Source: Thalassococcus_A lentus
GTDB taxonomy: Bacteria; Pseudomonadota; Alphaproteobacteria; Rhodobacterales; Rhodobacteraceae
Reading direction: 5' to 3'
Length of the DNA: 64,000 nt
Assembly (NCBI RefSeq): GCF_028023555.1
Contig: NZ_JAQIOY010000002.1
Coordinates: forward strand, 752,673-816,672
The notes beneath the pieces are model-generated. The model saw only the letters and a list, made by a program, of their open reading frames with translations. It was not told the DNA's origin and searched no databases. Position 1 is the stretch's first letter. Each line of letters starts with the position of its first letter. Positions 47,001-56,700 of this stretch are shown here, one piece after another. Position numbers and translations under genes: made by a program.

Positions 47001-47360
47001 TCAGCTTGCCTGATCCAGAAGGGCGAGAACCTCGTCCTTGTCCTTGTCCCGCTCGGCCTGCGTGCGCTTAAGCTCACGTTCGAGCTTTTTGACTTCGGCC
47101 TGCTTGGACGCTGCTTCTGCGCGGTGCTTGTGTTCGCGCAGCCATTCCCAAACGAAACCAACCAGCAGGCCCACAACGATTCCGCCAAAAATCACGATAT
47201 AGAGCGGCAGCTCAATGGACTGACCAAGCCAGCCAAGCCCGGGAAAACCAGCCAGCCCCTCCGGTAGGGTATTCAATGTCACCGAGGCCCGGTTTGCCAA
47301 AGCTACAATAACCAACACAATGGCCAGCGCGGCCAGAAAAGCGTAGCGGATATAACGCAT
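47001..47360 (-). CDS. LapA (DUF1049) domain membrane protein
   Basis: A 119-aa inner-membrane protein with two spans (about residues 5-22 and 50-72) and a charged C-terminal coiled coil (HKHRAEAASKQAEVKKLEREL). This is the LapA/YciS architecture, linked in E. coli to lipopolysaccharide assembly control. It sits 10 bp after ihfB on the same strand, an arrangement common in alphaproteobacteria. A role in envelope homeostasis is inferred from the family only. Confidence 0.8.
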   Translation of the reverse strand: MRYIRYAFLAALAIVLVIVALANRASVTLNTLPEGLAGFPGLGWLGQSIELPLYIVIFGGIVVGLLVGFVWEWLREHKHRAEAASKQAEVKKLERELKRTQAERDKDKDEVLALLDQAS

Positions 47361-47370
47361 GGGTTTTGTT

Positions 47371-47652
47371 TTACTTCCCGTTCAGGCGGTCGCGCAGAAG
47401 CTTGCCGGTCTTGAAGAAAGGCACGTGCTTTTCCTCGACCTCCACCGATTCACCGGTGCGAGGGTTGCGGCCAGTTCTTGCGTCGCGCTTCTTGACGGAA
47501 AACGCCCCGAAGCCCCGCAATTCAACCCGGTCGCCCCGGGCCATGGCATTGGTGATCTCTTCGAAAATCGTATTCACGATTCTTTCGACGTCACGCTGAA
47601 ACAAGTGCGGGTTTTCGTCCGCAATTTTCTGGATCAGTTCTGATCTGATCAT
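47371..47652 (-). CDS. ihfB: Integration host factor subunit beta
   Basis: A DNA-bending protein of 93 aa. The N-terminal helices (MIRSELIQKIADENPHL) are followed by VELRGFGAFSVKKRDARTGRNPRTG, in which the proline-tipped beta arm inserts in the minor groove. It pairs with IhfA to shape replication, recombination and promoter complexes. ihfB normally follows rpsA, which is not adjacent here. The 245 bp upstream carry no recognised gene. Confidence 0.95.
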   Translation of the reverse strand: MIRSELIQKIADENPHLFQRDVERIVNTIFEEITNAMARGDRVELRGFGAFSVKKRDARTGRNPRTGESVEVEEKHVPFFKTGKLLRDRLNGK

Positions 47653-47897
47653 GGTTCAACATCCCCCTGTGCCGCGCGTGACAGCGCGCAGTCATTGGCG
47701 ACGACTATACGCGCGCGTGCTCAAAACGAAAACATTCAAGTTTGGGAAAAGCTATGGATTGCATCGGTTTGGCGGCGCAAAAGCGGCGTTTCGCCGCCAG
47801 TTGGGCGCTGAAACGCGCCACTTTTTGCTTCTTGCCTGCAAATCATCATTCGCCGATTCGGCTTTGATGGCTTCGGACACTGCGCTGGAAATCCGCT

Positions 47898-48215
47898 CTA
47901 CTGGCATACAGCGGCAAAGTTGGTCCGTCCCTTGCCGTCCTTTGCGCCCGGCTTGAAATAAATCAATTTCATCCCCGCCGAACCGCAGGTCTGGGCCGCG
48001 CGCACTTTGACTTCGCCCGCGGTCCATGCGTCACCGAAAAGGCCCCTCAACTGGCTTTGCCCTTCAACGGTCACCGAGCGCATGCGCAGGGTCGTGTCCC
48101 CTTGAGGCTGCTGCTGGATAAACCGGGTGCTGTCATCCGGAATGATGATTTCGCTCTGTGCCGAAACGAAGGATGCAGCGCAAATCAGGCTGGCTGACAA
48201 AAGGATTCTTTTCAC
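47898..48215 (-). CDS. Hypothetical secreted protein
   Basis: A 105-aa protein with a signal peptide (VKRILLSASLICAASFVSAQ). The mature part has two cysteines (AAQTCGSAG and the C-terminal ...VCQ) that may pair. The start is GTG 48215, preceded by GGGGACC; the frame extends upstream to 48245 without a better site. I recognise no family. It is followed, after a 245-bp gap, by ihfB. Confidence 0.6.
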   Translation of the reverse strand: MKRILLSASLICAASFVSAQSEIIIPDDSTRFIQQQPQGDTTLRMRSVTVEGQSQLRGLFGDAWTAGEVKVRAAQTCGSAGMKLIYFKPGAKDGKGRTNFAAVCQ

Positions 48216-48305
48216 AATGGTCCCCAATACAGGTTCATCAATCAAACGGTTTGGCGATCATTTCAGGATCGCCGGGAATAATTCACTCGGTCTGGGCCGT
48301 CTTGA

Positions 48306-49589
48306 TCAGGCCACCAACCCGGACACAGGCAATGGTTTGGCCAGGTTCGGCCGCCGCAGTGACAAAACCCTGCGCGCTTCGTCCGTCAGCCCAAGCTTGA
48401 GCAGAACATTTGCGTAGGTCAATTCCAGAAGATCGCGCTGCGCTCGGCTGCCTCCGATCCGTTCGCTTTGCGCCAAGACCGGGATCAGGTTTTCCAATGC
48501 GTCCTGCCATTGCCCTCGTGCGATTGCCCCCCACGCGCGGGCAGCCGGACGTGCCAAATCATGCGCATAGCCTTTTTGCACGTCCATCACGGCAGCCAGG
48601 CGATCTCCGTTGCCTGACATGGCATGCGCCAGCGCGGCGTGCATATCGACAAAGCTCTGTCCCGGCTTGGGAAAGCGTTCGGCAGTATAATCGCTGAGTG
48701 CCGCCCATCGTTCAGGCGCGACGGTCAGACCTGCCAATTCCGCCCGGTGGTAGATGGCTGCTGTATCTGTGACCACGTTGATCGGCATGCTGCTTCCGGT
48801 GTCGGGCGCGACGCCGGCATCAACCAGCGCCCAAAGCCGCTCTTCATCTCCGTCCTGCAGCGCCCAAAGCGCCGCATGCCAGGTCAGATGTCCGTGCAAC
48901 CCCCCGCGTTTGTCATATCCCGTCAGCCAATCATCCAGATAGGCCCGCCCTGCCCGCGTTTCCCCGATCTCGTAGAGCGCGTGCGCCTTGAAATGTGCGG
49001 CGTTGGCATTGTGCGGGTTCAGCGCCAGTGAGCGCTCCATCAGATCCAGCGATTCCGACGTGGCCCCCGTCTCGCAGAGCGAAAGCGCATGCATGGACAT
49101 CATCCACCAGTCTTCGCCGTAGTGCGGCATCAGCATGGTTGTGTAGGAGAGTAGGTCCGCCTCACGGCCCACCTTTCCCGAAAAGCCGATCAGCCCAAAG
49201 ACATTGGTGCACAGCTGCGCAATCACCGCGTCGCGTGGCCAGCGCTGCACGTGTTCCCAAACCGCGGCGCGCGTTTCCACGGGTTTGCCTGCCACCAGCA
49301 AAGCCATGACGTTGATATGTGACTGTTCTTGTTCGGTTGTCATGGGCGCAAGGCGTTCCGCCGCTGCCATGGCCGTTCGCGCCCCCGGCATATCACCGCC
49401 CAGCATCCGGGCACGGGCAAGCGCGACATATCCCAGTGCAAATTCCGGGTCAGCGCTGATTGCCTGCTCAAAGACATCCTTTGCGCCGTAGGTGGCAGCC
49501 AGCAAGCCTTTAACCCCGATGTCATAAAAGTCCCGGGACATTGCGGTGCCCGTGGTCAGCGTATTTCCGTAGGCGTCGGAAATGGTCAT
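48306..49589 (-). CDS. TPR repeat protein (TTC38-like)
   Basis: A soluble 427-aa protein made of helical tetratricopeptide-like repeats; clear examples are FALGYVALARARMLGGDMPGA and SESLDLMERSLALNPHNANA. The arrangement with GEDWWMMSMHALSLCETG and HLTWHAALWALQDGDEE resembles bacterial homologues of human TTC38, whose function is not established. There is no signal peptide. GGGAG precedes ATG 49589. It lies 97 bp downstream of the agmatinase gene on the same strand and may be co-transcribed. Confidence 0.75.
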   Translation of the reverse strand: MTISDAYGNTLTTGTAMSRDFYDIGVKGLLAATYGAKDVFEQAISADPEFALGYVALARARMLGGDMPGARTAMAAAERLAPMTTEQEQSHINVMALLVAGKPVETRAAVWEHVQRWPRDAVIAQLCTNVFGLIGFSGKVGREADLLSYTTMLMPHYGEDWWMMSMHALSLCETGATSESLDLMERSLALNPHNANAAHFKAHALYEIGETRAGRAYLDDWLTGYDKRGGLHGHLTWHAALWALQDGDEERLWALVDAGVAPDTGSSMPINVVTDTAAIYHRAELAGLTVAPERWAALSDYTAERFPKPGQSFVDMHAALAHAMSGNGDRLAAVMDVQKGYAHDLARPAARAWGAIARGQWQDALENLIPVLAQSERIGGSRAQRDLLELTYANVLLKLGLTDEARRVLSLRRPNLAKPLPVSGLVA

Positions 49590-49686
49590 CCTGCGTCTCC
49601 CTTTGAAAACAGCCTACCCGGAAATGCCCAAGAGTCTATTCCAAGCGAAGCCAGCGTCTCACACAAAAGGTTATGCCGCTCTGGCT

Positions 49687-50646
49687 TTAACGGCGGGTCC
49701 AGCCCCACAGGCACAGCAGTTCGGTTGCAACATGCGCCCCGGCAACAGCGGTGATCCCCGCGTGATCGAAGGGGGGTGACACCTCGACGACATCCCCACC
49801 AACCAGGTTGATCCCTGCCAGTTGCCGCAGCATTGCCGCGGCCTGCGCACTGGACAATCCGCCCCAGACCGGCGTTCCGGTACCCGGCGCAAAGGCCGGA
49901 TCGAGCGCATCGATATCAAAGGTCAGATACACCGGGTTGTCACCGACGATATCCCGCACTTTGTCAGCAATTGCGCCAGGATCTGCGGCGTGAACCGTTT
50001 GCGCATCAAGAATGTTGAAGCCCATCGTGTCAGGATTGTCGGTGCGAATTCCGATCTGCACCGACCGCTCGGGCACAACGGTGCCTTCCTTCGCGGCCTT
50101 ATACATGAACGTGCCGTGATCGACGCGCTTCATGTCATCATCAGCCCAGGTGTCTGTATGCGCGTCAAACTGGATGATCGAAAGTGGTCCATGTCGGGCC
50201 GCATGAGCGCGCATGCACCCCAGTGTCACCGAATGATCGCCGCCCAAGGCGATGCAGGCAGTGCCACTGTCGAGGATCGCGCCCACATGCTGTTCGATCC
50301 GTTCCGGCACTTCCGAGGGCATCGCATAGTCAAAAGCCATGTCGCCATAATCGGCGATGGCAAATTCAGACAGCACATCGTAGCCCCAGCCATAGGGCGC
50401 ATCACAGGGCTGCAACAATGATGCCTCGCGTATCGCGCGCGGCCCGAGCCGCGTTCCCGGCCGGTTTGTCACCGCCTGATCGAAAGGCAGGCCCGTCACG
50501 GCAATATCGGCGGCGCTCAGATCCTTGGTGTAGCGGCGACGCAAAAAAGATGGTGCCCCGGCAAAGACGTTTTCAAACGAGGGTCCTTTGAGGTCTTCCC
50601 GCGTAAAGGCATGATCCATTTGCGTCTTGGCATCTTCCAGCGCCAT
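49687..50646 (-). CDS. speB: Agmatinase/arginase-family ureohydrolase
   Basis: A dimanganese ureohydrolase (319 aa) cleaving agmatine or another guanidino compound to urea and an amine. The three metal motifs are GGDHSVTLG, QFDAHTDTW and TFDIDALDPAFAPGTGTP. ATG 50646 has AGGGGA upstream; the frame runs on to 50688 without a site. It follows two M20 amidohydrolases on the same strand (66 bp gap). Agmatine, guanidinobutyrate and related substrates cannot be told apart here. Confidence 0.87.
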   Translation of the reverse strand: MALEDAKTQMDHAFTREDLKGPSFENVFAGAPSFLRRRYTKDLSAADIAVTGLPFDQAVTNRPGTRLGPRAIREASLLQPCDAPYGWGYDVLSEFAIADYGDMAFDYAMPSEVPERIEQHVGAILDSGTACIALGGDHSVTLGCMRAHAARHGPLSIIQFDAHTDTWADDDMKRVDHGTFMYKAAKEGTVVPERSVQIGIRTDNPDTMGFNILDAQTVHAADPGAIADKVRDIVGDNPVYLTFDIDALDPAFAPGTGTPVWGGLSSAQAAAMLRQLAGINLVGGDVVEVSPPFDHAGITAVAGAHVATELLCLWGWTRR

Positions 50647-50712
50647 GTCGTGTCCCCTAAATTTTGATGCCTCGCCAAGACGTGCCAAGGCAGAAGCGAA
50701 TATGACGCCTTA

Positions 50713-51879
50713 TCAGCTGCTTACCGGAAGCGCCTTTTCGATCAGACGGGCAAAGAAGCTGGCCCCGATCGGCGCAATGTCATCGTTGAAATCATATGCC
50801 GGATGATGGCAGCCCTGCGTGTCACCCTGCCCCAGAAACAGGTACGCTCCGGGTCGCGCTTCGAGCATATAGGCGAAATCCTCGCCCGGCATGATTGGAT
50901 CGCAATCATCATGAACCGCGTCCGCGCCCACAACGTCGCGTGCAACACTGGCCGCGAAACCTGCTTGGTCCGGATGGTTGATCGTCGGCGGATACCCTTC
51001 GACATAATCGAGGCTGGCCTGCATGCCAAAGCTCTTGGCCTGATACTCTGCAATCTCTGCCATGCGTTCTTTGACGACGGCCTGCACATCTTTGTCGAAA
51101 TAGCGCACCGTTCCGTTGATCATGGCGGTCTCAGGCACGATGTTCATTGCCGTACCTGTGTGGATCTGTGTGACCGAAACAACCAGCCGTTCCAAAGCGT
51201 CGACGTTTCTCGATACGATGCTTTGCAAGGCCTGCACCATGGAAGCCGCGCACAAAACCGGATCTCTGGTCTGATACGGCATCGCGCCGTGCCCGCCCTG
51301 CCCGGTGAGCGTGATCGTGAATTCATCAACCCCGGCCAGCAAAGCATCGCCATTGGTGTGGATATGGCCCGCGGTCTCGCCGGGCATGTTGTGAATGCCG
51401 TAGACTTCCTTGATGTCGAACCGATCCATTATGCCCTCTTCGACCATGATACGGCCCCCACCTTCGTTTTCTTCGGCGGGCTGGAAAATCAAGGCGACAC
51501 GCCCCGAAAAATTGCGCGTTTCAGCAAGGTACTTTGCAGCACCCAGCAACATGGTGGTGTGGCCATCGTGGCCACAGGTATGCGCCAGTCCCGGCACTTC
51601 GCTGGACCATTCGCAGCCTGACAGATCATCCATCGGCAGAGCATCCATGTCTGCGCGAAGACCAATGGTTGGACCCTCCCCCCGACCTTCGATGATCGCC
51701 ACGACACCCGATGTGGCAATCCCGGTGTGGATGTCGGTGATTCCGAACTCCTTGAGCCTGTCCACGACAAAGGCCGCCGTCTTGTGACACTCAAGCCCCA
51801 GTTCCGGATTCCGGTGCAGATAGCGGCGCCAGGTTTTCATTTCTTCGGACATCGCCGCGATGGAATTGATGGTGGGCAT
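50713..51879 (-). CDS. M20-family amidohydrolase (hippurate hydrolase type), copy 1
   Basis: A 388-aa aminoacylase/carboxypeptidase with a dimetal site. Motifs: RRYLHRNPELGLE at the N-terminus, HTCGHDGHTTML with the metal-ligand cysteine and histidines, FQPAEENEGG with the catalytic glutamate, GIHNMP, and MPGEDFAYML near the end. It is a close paralogue of the next gene upstream, separated by 55 bp, so a tandem duplication. CAAAGGAGAG precedes the ATG. Substrates are N-acyl or N-benzoyl amino acids by family. Confidence 0.87.
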   Translation of the reverse strand: MPTINSIAAMSEEMKTWRRYLHRNPELGLECHKTAAFVVDRLKEFGITDIHTGIATSGVVAIIEGRGEGPTIGLRADMDALPMDDLSGCEWSSEVPGLAHTCGHDGHTTMLLGAAKYLAETRNFSGRVALIFQPAEENEGGGRIMVEEGIMDRFDIKEVYGIHNMPGETAGHIHTNGDALLAGVDEFTITLTGQGGHGAMPYQTRDPVLCAASMVQALQSIVSRNVDALERLVVSVTQIHTGTAMNIVPETAMINGTVRYFDKDVQAVVKERMAEIAEYQAKSFGMQASLDYVEGYPPTINHPDQAGFAASVARDVVGADAVHDDCDPIMPGEDFAYMLEARPGAYLFLGQGDTQGCHHPAYDFNDDIAPIGASFFARLIEKALPVSS

Positions 51880-51934
51880 GAGGGCTCTCCTTTGCCGCCA
51901 GCCAATCCTGAATTCGCGGCGCGCGCAACCCTGT

Positions 51935-53089
51935 TCAACCGGCGTGCCGTGTCTCGATCAACCTTGCAAAGAAACTTGCCCCGATCGGGGCGGCTTCGTC
52001 GTTGAAGTCAAACTCGGAATGATGCACCGAAGGGCCCTTGCCTTGGCCAAGAAACAGAAACGATCCGGGCCGGGCGTTCAGCATGTAGGAAAAATCTTCG
52101 GCGCCCATTTCCGGCGGCAGATCATCAATCACCGATCCCGAAACCGCACGCGCGACATCCACCGCCCGCGCCGTCTGCTCGGCATGATTGATCGTGGCTG
52201 GATAGTTGCGTCGATAGTCGACCGATGCCGTCAACCCGTAGGCCGCCGCCTGTCCATCCGCGATCGTTTTGATGCGTTGCTCAGCCAGATCGCGCAATTC
52301 AGGATCAAGACTGCGCACAGTGCCCGACAGCGTTACATCTTCGGGAATGATGTTGAACGCGGTGCCGCCATGCACCTGCGTTACAGAAACGACCAACGGT
52401 TTCAGCGGGTTGATATTGCGTGCAACAATGGTCTGCATTGCCTGACCGATGGCCAGTGCACAGGGCATTGGATCGATGCAGGCGTGTGGATAGGCCGCGT
52501 GGCCGCCCTTACCTTTGACTGTGATCGTGAAATCATCCACCGCTGCCATGATGGGGCCTGCACAGGTTCGAAACTCGCCCAGATCACCGAAGGGATCTGT
52601 ATGCAGAGCATAGACCTCCTCGATGCCGAACCGCTCCATGATGCCCTCTTCGACCATGATGCGCCCCCCGCCGACCGTTTCCTCGGCGGGCTGAAAGATC
52701 AACGCGACGCGGCCTTTGAAGTTACGCGTTTCCGCCAGATATTGCGCCGCCCCCAGCAACATCGCCGTATGCCCGTCATGACCGCATGCATGCATCCTTC
52801 CAGGGATTTTGCTGGCCCAGGGCGCGCCTGTTGTTTCCTCCATCGGCAAAGCGTCCATGTCCGCACGCAGGCCGGTCACAGGCCCGCTTCCCTGCCCGTT
52901 GATGATCCCAACCAGTCCGGACGTCGCAATTTCAGTGTGGATTTCGTCCACCCCGAATTCACGCAAACGCTCGGCCACAAAGGCTGCGGTTTCATGACAG
53001 TCGAGCGACAATTCCGGGTGCTGGTGCAAGTGTCGCCTCCAACCAGCCATTTCGTCGGCCTTGGCGGCAATGCGGTTAATCACGGGCAT
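51935..53089 (-). CDS. M20-family amidohydrolase (hippurate hydrolase type), copy 2
   Basis: A 384-aa paralogue of the downstream gene. It shares HQHPELSLDCHETAAF, MHACGHDGHTAMLLGAAQYL, FQPAEETVGGGRIMVEEG and MGAEDFSYMLNARPG, so catalytic residues are intact. It differs around ALHTDPFGDLGEFRT, where the first copy has a shorter GIHNMPGE loop, suggesting different substrate range. ATG 53089 is set by AAGGAG nine bases upstream; the frame continues to 53182 inside the divergent mazG start region. It is first of the leftward amidohydrolase-amidohydrolase-agmatinase series. Confidence 0.87.
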   Translation of the reverse strand: MPVINRIAAKADEMAGWRRHLHQHPELSLDCHETAAFVAERLREFGVDEIHTEIATSGLVGIINGQGSGPVTGLRADMDALPMEETTGAPWASKIPGRMHACGHDGHTAMLLGAAQYLAETRNFKGRVALIFQPAEETVGGGRIMVEEGIMERFGIEEVYALHTDPFGDLGEFRTCAGPIMAAVDDFTITVKGKGGHAAYPHACIDPMPCALAIGQAMQTIVARNINPLKPLVVSVTQVHGGTAFNIIPEDVTLSGTVRSLDPELRDLAEQRIKTIADGQAAAYGLTASVDYRRNYPATINHAEQTARAVDVARAVSGSVIDDLPPEMGAEDFSYMLNARPGSFLFLGQGKGPSVHHSEFDFNDEAAPIGASFFARLIETRHAG

Positions 53090-53151
53090 GTACTGGACTC
53101 CTTGCAGCGGCTGCATCAGGGATAGGCAAGCGCGAAACGCCGGAGGGTGCA

Positions 53152-53961
53152 ATGACCAATGATGATTTGATCCACGATCCAAAGGGCGGCATGCCGCGAT
53201 TGCTGGAAATCATGCGCCGTCTGCGTGATCCTGAAACAGGTTGCCCTTGGGACATCGAACAGGATTTCTCGACCATCGCGCCCTACACAATCGAAGAGGC
53301 CTATGAAGTGGCCGATGCGATCGAACGCAGCGCATGGGACGAGTTGAAAGGCGAACTGGGCGATTTGCTGTTCCAGTCCGTGTTCCATGCCCAGATGGCC
53401 AGTGAAAAGGGCCTGTTCACCTTTGACGAGGTCGCCGACGGCATGTCAGACAAAATGGTCGCGCGTCACCCCCATGTTTTTGGCGATGAAACCCGGGACA
53501 AATCGGCAGAGCAGCAAACCGCCGACTGGGAAGCCATCAAGGCCGCCGAGCGCGCAGCAAAGGCACGGGGCGGTGTTCTGGATGACGTGGCCTTGGGCCT
53601 TCCGGCCTTGATGCGCGCTGTCAAACTGCAAAAGCGCGCGGCGCGGGTCGGCTTTGACTGGCCATCAACAGACGAGGTGATCGACAAGATCGTCGAAGAA
53701 GCTCAGGAACTGCGTGAGGCAGACGATCCCGCGCACCAGCGCGAAGAATTCGGCGATCTGCTCTTTGTCATGGCGAACTTGGCACGGCACCTCAAAATCG
53801 ACCCCGAGGAAGCACTGCGCGCTGCAAACGCCAAATTCACCCGGCGGTTTGAATCGATTGAACGCGCGCTTGCTGAACAAGGCCGAACCCCCAAAGATAG
53901 CAATCTTGAGGAAATGGATGCGCTTTGGGACGCTGCCAAGGCACAGGAAAAAGCGGGCTGA
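53152..53961 (+). CDS. mazG: Nucleoside triphosphate pyrophosphohydrolase
   Basis: A 269-aa two-domain all-alpha NTP pyrophosphohydrolase that clears aberrant nucleotides. The tandem MazG helices carry magnesium motifs EEAYEVADAIE and EEAQELREADD with their EFGDLLF and ELGDLLF partners. CPWDIEQDFSTIAPYTIEE marks the N-terminal domain. GGAGG precedes the ATG. It is divergent from the M20 pair and convergent with the SLC13 transporter. Confidence 0.92.
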   Translation: MTNDDLIHDPKGGMPRLLEIMRRLRDPETGCPWDIEQDFSTIAPYTIEEAYEVADAIERSAWDELKGELGDLLFQSVFHAQMASEKGLFTFDEVADGMSDKMVARHPHVFGDETRDKSAEQQTADWEAIKAAERAAKARGGVLDDVALGLPALMRAVKLQKRAARVGFDWPSTDEVIDKIVEEAQELREADDPAHQREEFGDLLFVMANLARHLKIDPEEALRAANAKFTRRFESIERALAEQGRTPKDSNLEEMDALWDAAKAQEKAG

Positions 53962-53970
53962 GACCGCCGC

Positions 53971-55758
53971 TCAGAGAGGCCAAAACCATGGGATGAGCAG
54001 TGACGCCAAAACGCCAACGCTCAGGTTCAGCGGTAAGCCAACCTTGATGAAATCGGAAAACTTGTATCCGCCCGGACCGTAAACCAGCGTATTGGTCTGG
54101 TATCCGATAGGCGTGGCAAAGCTGCAGGACGCGGCCACCATGACCGCCACCACCAAGGGGCGCGGATCAACGCCAATCGCCTGCCCCAGGGAAATCGCAA
54201 TCGGCGTGACCACCACTGCAACCGCATTGTTGCTGACTGTCTCGGTCAGAACAGATGTGAGCATGTAGATTGCCCAGACCAGAAAAACAGGATGCAATCC
54301 CTGCATATAGGGGGCGATCGTCTCGACGATCATTTGCACCGCTCCAGAGGCTTCCAAGGCAGCACCAATCGCCAGCATGGCAAAGATCAAAGCCAGCAAC
54401 TGCCCTTCGACAAAAGAAAACGCCTCGTCCGCATCGATACAGCGGGTCAGCAAGACCAAGGCAACCGCGACCACAGCAAGCGCCAGAATCGGTGCGATCC
54501 CAAAGGCCGAAAGCACCACAATGGCCGCCAGAGCCAGCAGCGCAATCGGCGCATGGCTGCGCCGGTAGGCCCGCGCGGACGGCTGCGAGACATCGACAAG
54601 ATCCATGTCTTCGGCCAGTCTCTGAATGTCGTCCGGGGCACCTTCGATCAGAAGCGTATCGCCCACGCGCACAACCAGTTCGTCCAGTTGGCGGCCAATA
54701 TTCTGGTTCCGGCGATGCACCGCCAGCGGATAGACACCGTAGCGGCGGCGCAGGCGCAGCGCGCCAAGGCTGCGGCCCACCATTTTGCATCCCGGCGTAA
54801 TCAAAACTTCGACCGTCGAGGTCTCGGTGGCCGAAACCTGATCCACGCGTTTTAGCTCTTTGTTGCGCTGCAGGCTGAGCAGTTCTGTCATCTGCGTGCG
54901 CAACACAACCCGGTCACCCACCTGCAAGGACACGCCCTGCAGATTGCGCCGCAACGATGCATCGCCGCGGATAACGTCAACCAGCCGGACGCCCTCTCTT
55001 TTGAACAGCTGCACGCCCAGAACGTCACGCCCCACGAGGTTACTTTCAGGCGGGATCACGGCTTCGGTAAAGAACTTCATCTTGGTTCGGTCAGAGAGCA
55101 TGCCCGCCAAAGAGGTCCGATCCGGCAACAGGAAGCGCCCTACAAGAACCAGATAGATCATGCCCCAGATCACCAGTATCGCCGCCAGCGGCGTGACCTC
55201 GAAAATGGTGAACGGCTCCCATCCTTCGACATTTGCCGAACGCGCCACACCATCGACCAGCAGGTTCGTCGAGGTACCGATTAGCGTCGTAGTACCGCCA
55301 AGAATTGCCATGTAACTCAAAGGGATAAGCAGCTTTGACGGCGAAATTCCCAGAGAATTGGCGATCTGCACAAAGATCGGCAGCATCACGACAACCACCG
55401 GCGTGTTGTTCATGAAGGCTGAGGCCACAACCACAACCGCCAGAATTCCGGCCATTGCCCGAATGGGTCGTCGCACGACCTGAGCCTGAGCAAAGTTGGT
55501 GAAAGCATCCAGCGCGCCGGTGCGAACAAGCGCGCCCATGACAATGAACATCGCCGCAATTGTCCAAGGTGCCGGATTACTCAGCACACCAAGCGCCGCA
55601 TCATAGGGCAAAACACCAAGCACCAGCAAAACCGCGACGCCGCCCATTGCGGTAACCTCGGTCGGGTAGCTTTCACGCAGAAACAGAATGAACATGACGA
55701 TTACGACTATCAGCGCAACCAAAGCCTGCCCATTCTGGCTGAGGGTGATCAGTTCCAT
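53971..55758 (-). CDS. SLC13/DASS-family transporter with two RCK_C (TrkA-C) domains
   Basis: A 595-aa inner-membrane transporter of the sodium-sulfate/dicarboxylate type. Membrane segments fill residues about 10-215 and 405-595. The two hairpin motifs SFMNNTPVVV-like (AFMNNTPVVVVML) and LTETVSNNAVAVV hold the Asn-Thr sodium sites. Between the membrane halves are two TrkA-C domains (about 220-300 and 310-395), a soluble regulatory insert. Such proteins import anions, often sulfate, but the substrate is not established here. It is convergent with mazG. Confidence 0.85.
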   Translation of the reverse strand: MELITLSQNGQALVALIVVIVMFILFLRESYPTEVTAMGGVAVLLVLGVLPYDAALGVLSNPAPWTIAAMFIVMGALVRTGALDAFTNFAQAQVVRRPIRAMAGILAVVVVASAFMNNTPVVVVMLPIFVQIANSLGISPSKLLIPLSYMAILGGTTTLIGTSTNLLVDGVARSANVEGWEPFTIFEVTPLAAILVIWGMIYLVLVGRFLLPDRTSLAGMLSDRTKMKFFTEAVIPPESNLVGRDVLGVQLFKREGVRLVDVIRGDASLRRNLQGVSLQVGDRVVLRTQMTELLSLQRNKELKRVDQVSATETSTVEVLITPGCKMVGRSLGALRLRRRYGVYPLAVHRRNQNIGRQLDELVVRVGDTLLIEGAPDDIQRLAEDMDLVDVSQPSARAYRRSHAPIALLALAAIVVLSAFGIAPILALAVVAVALVLLTRCIDADEAFSFVEGQLLALIFAMLAIGAALEASGAVQMIVETIAPYMQGLHPVFLVWAIYMLTSVLTETVSNNAVAVVVTPIAISLGQAIGVDPRPLVVAVMVAASCSFATPIGYQTNTLVYGPGGYKFSDFIKVGLPLNLSVGVLASLLIPWFWPL

Positions 55759-55779
55759 TGGCCTGTGGTACCCTTGCTC

Positions 55780-56700
55780 TTATTTTGGTCTATTCTGGCC
55801 TGCGTCCTGATCGGGCACAAGCTGTTTGGGCCGGGGCTGCACCAGCGCCATGCCCGCCAGCATCGTAACAAATGCCGCCCAAAACCAACCGGAATAACTC
55901 TCTCCCAGCAGCAAAATCGCCCATGTGACCCCGAACAAGGTGACAAGATAGGCGACCTGAACTGCGAAAACCGACCCGGCCCATCCGACCAGACCGACAT
56001 ATCCGGCATAGGCCAGCCCATGCAGCAGTGATGACGCGACAATTGCGCTGTCCGGCGCGCTCCAGTTTGCACCCGGAATGATAAACTGCCCCATCCAGAG
56101 CGCCGCCGGGCCAGTCAGCCCCATGCCGATTATGGAAGCACCGGTCAAAACCTGCATCGGATCCAGTCCCGCCGTGCCGTAGCGCGCCACGTAGTTGCCT
56201 TCGATCGCATAGCAGGCCGAAGCCAGCAGCGCGATCGCCACCCAGAACGACGACACGCTTGCCGGCAACCCTTCCTGCGGCAGCACCAGCAGCATGACAC
56301 CACAAAACCCCAAGGCCAGCCCCAGCAGTCGCCGCAGCGCGAAATTGTCGTTGCCCATCATCAGAGCGACCGGAAACGCGAGCATCGGCACAGCGCTCAG
56401 AAGGATCGATAGAACACCGGACGGCAAATGCACGGCAGCGCTGTAAGACGCGATGCCCGGCAAAACCGTACCGATCAAGGAAATTACAAAATAGCGCTGC
56501 AACGCGCCACCTGTGAGCGGCAGCCCTCGGCCCCGCAACAGGCAGATCGCCCCCAGAAAAACCGCGATTATGCCGTTTTGCCAGAACAGGATGCCCACAT
56601 GGCGATAGCCGTCAGAGACCGCGATCTTGGCCAGCGGCTGCGTCGCGCCCCATGCCGCACCAATCAGCGCAAGCGCAAGAAAGGGCAAGGCCGCTTTCAC
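55780..56700 (-). CDS. EamA-family (DMT superfamily) exporter
   Basis: A 306-aa inner-membrane protein with ten spans arranged as two five-span EamA repeats, the second starting near SSFWVAIALLASACYAIEG. Members export amino acids, nucleotides or other metabolites; none can be named. The GTG start at 56700 overlaps the ymdB TGA by four bases (GTGA), which decides it over an upstream ATG inside ymdB. This indicates translational coupling with the phosphodiesterase. Confidence 0.82.
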   Translation of the reverse strand: MKAALPFLALALIGAAWGATQPLAKIAVSDGYRHVGILFWQNGIIAVFLGAICLLRGRGLPLTGGALQRYFVISLIGTVLPGIASYSAAVHLPSGVLSILLSAVPMLAFPVALMMGNDNFALRRLLGLALGFCGVMLLVLPQEGLPASVSSFWVAIALLASACYAIEGNYVARYGTAGLDPMQVLTGASIIGMGLTGPAALWMGQFIIPGANWSAPDSAIVASSLLHGLAYAGYVGLVGWAGSVFAVQVAYLVTLFGVTWAILLLGESYSGWFWAAFVTMLAGMALVQPRPKQLVPDQDAGQNRPK

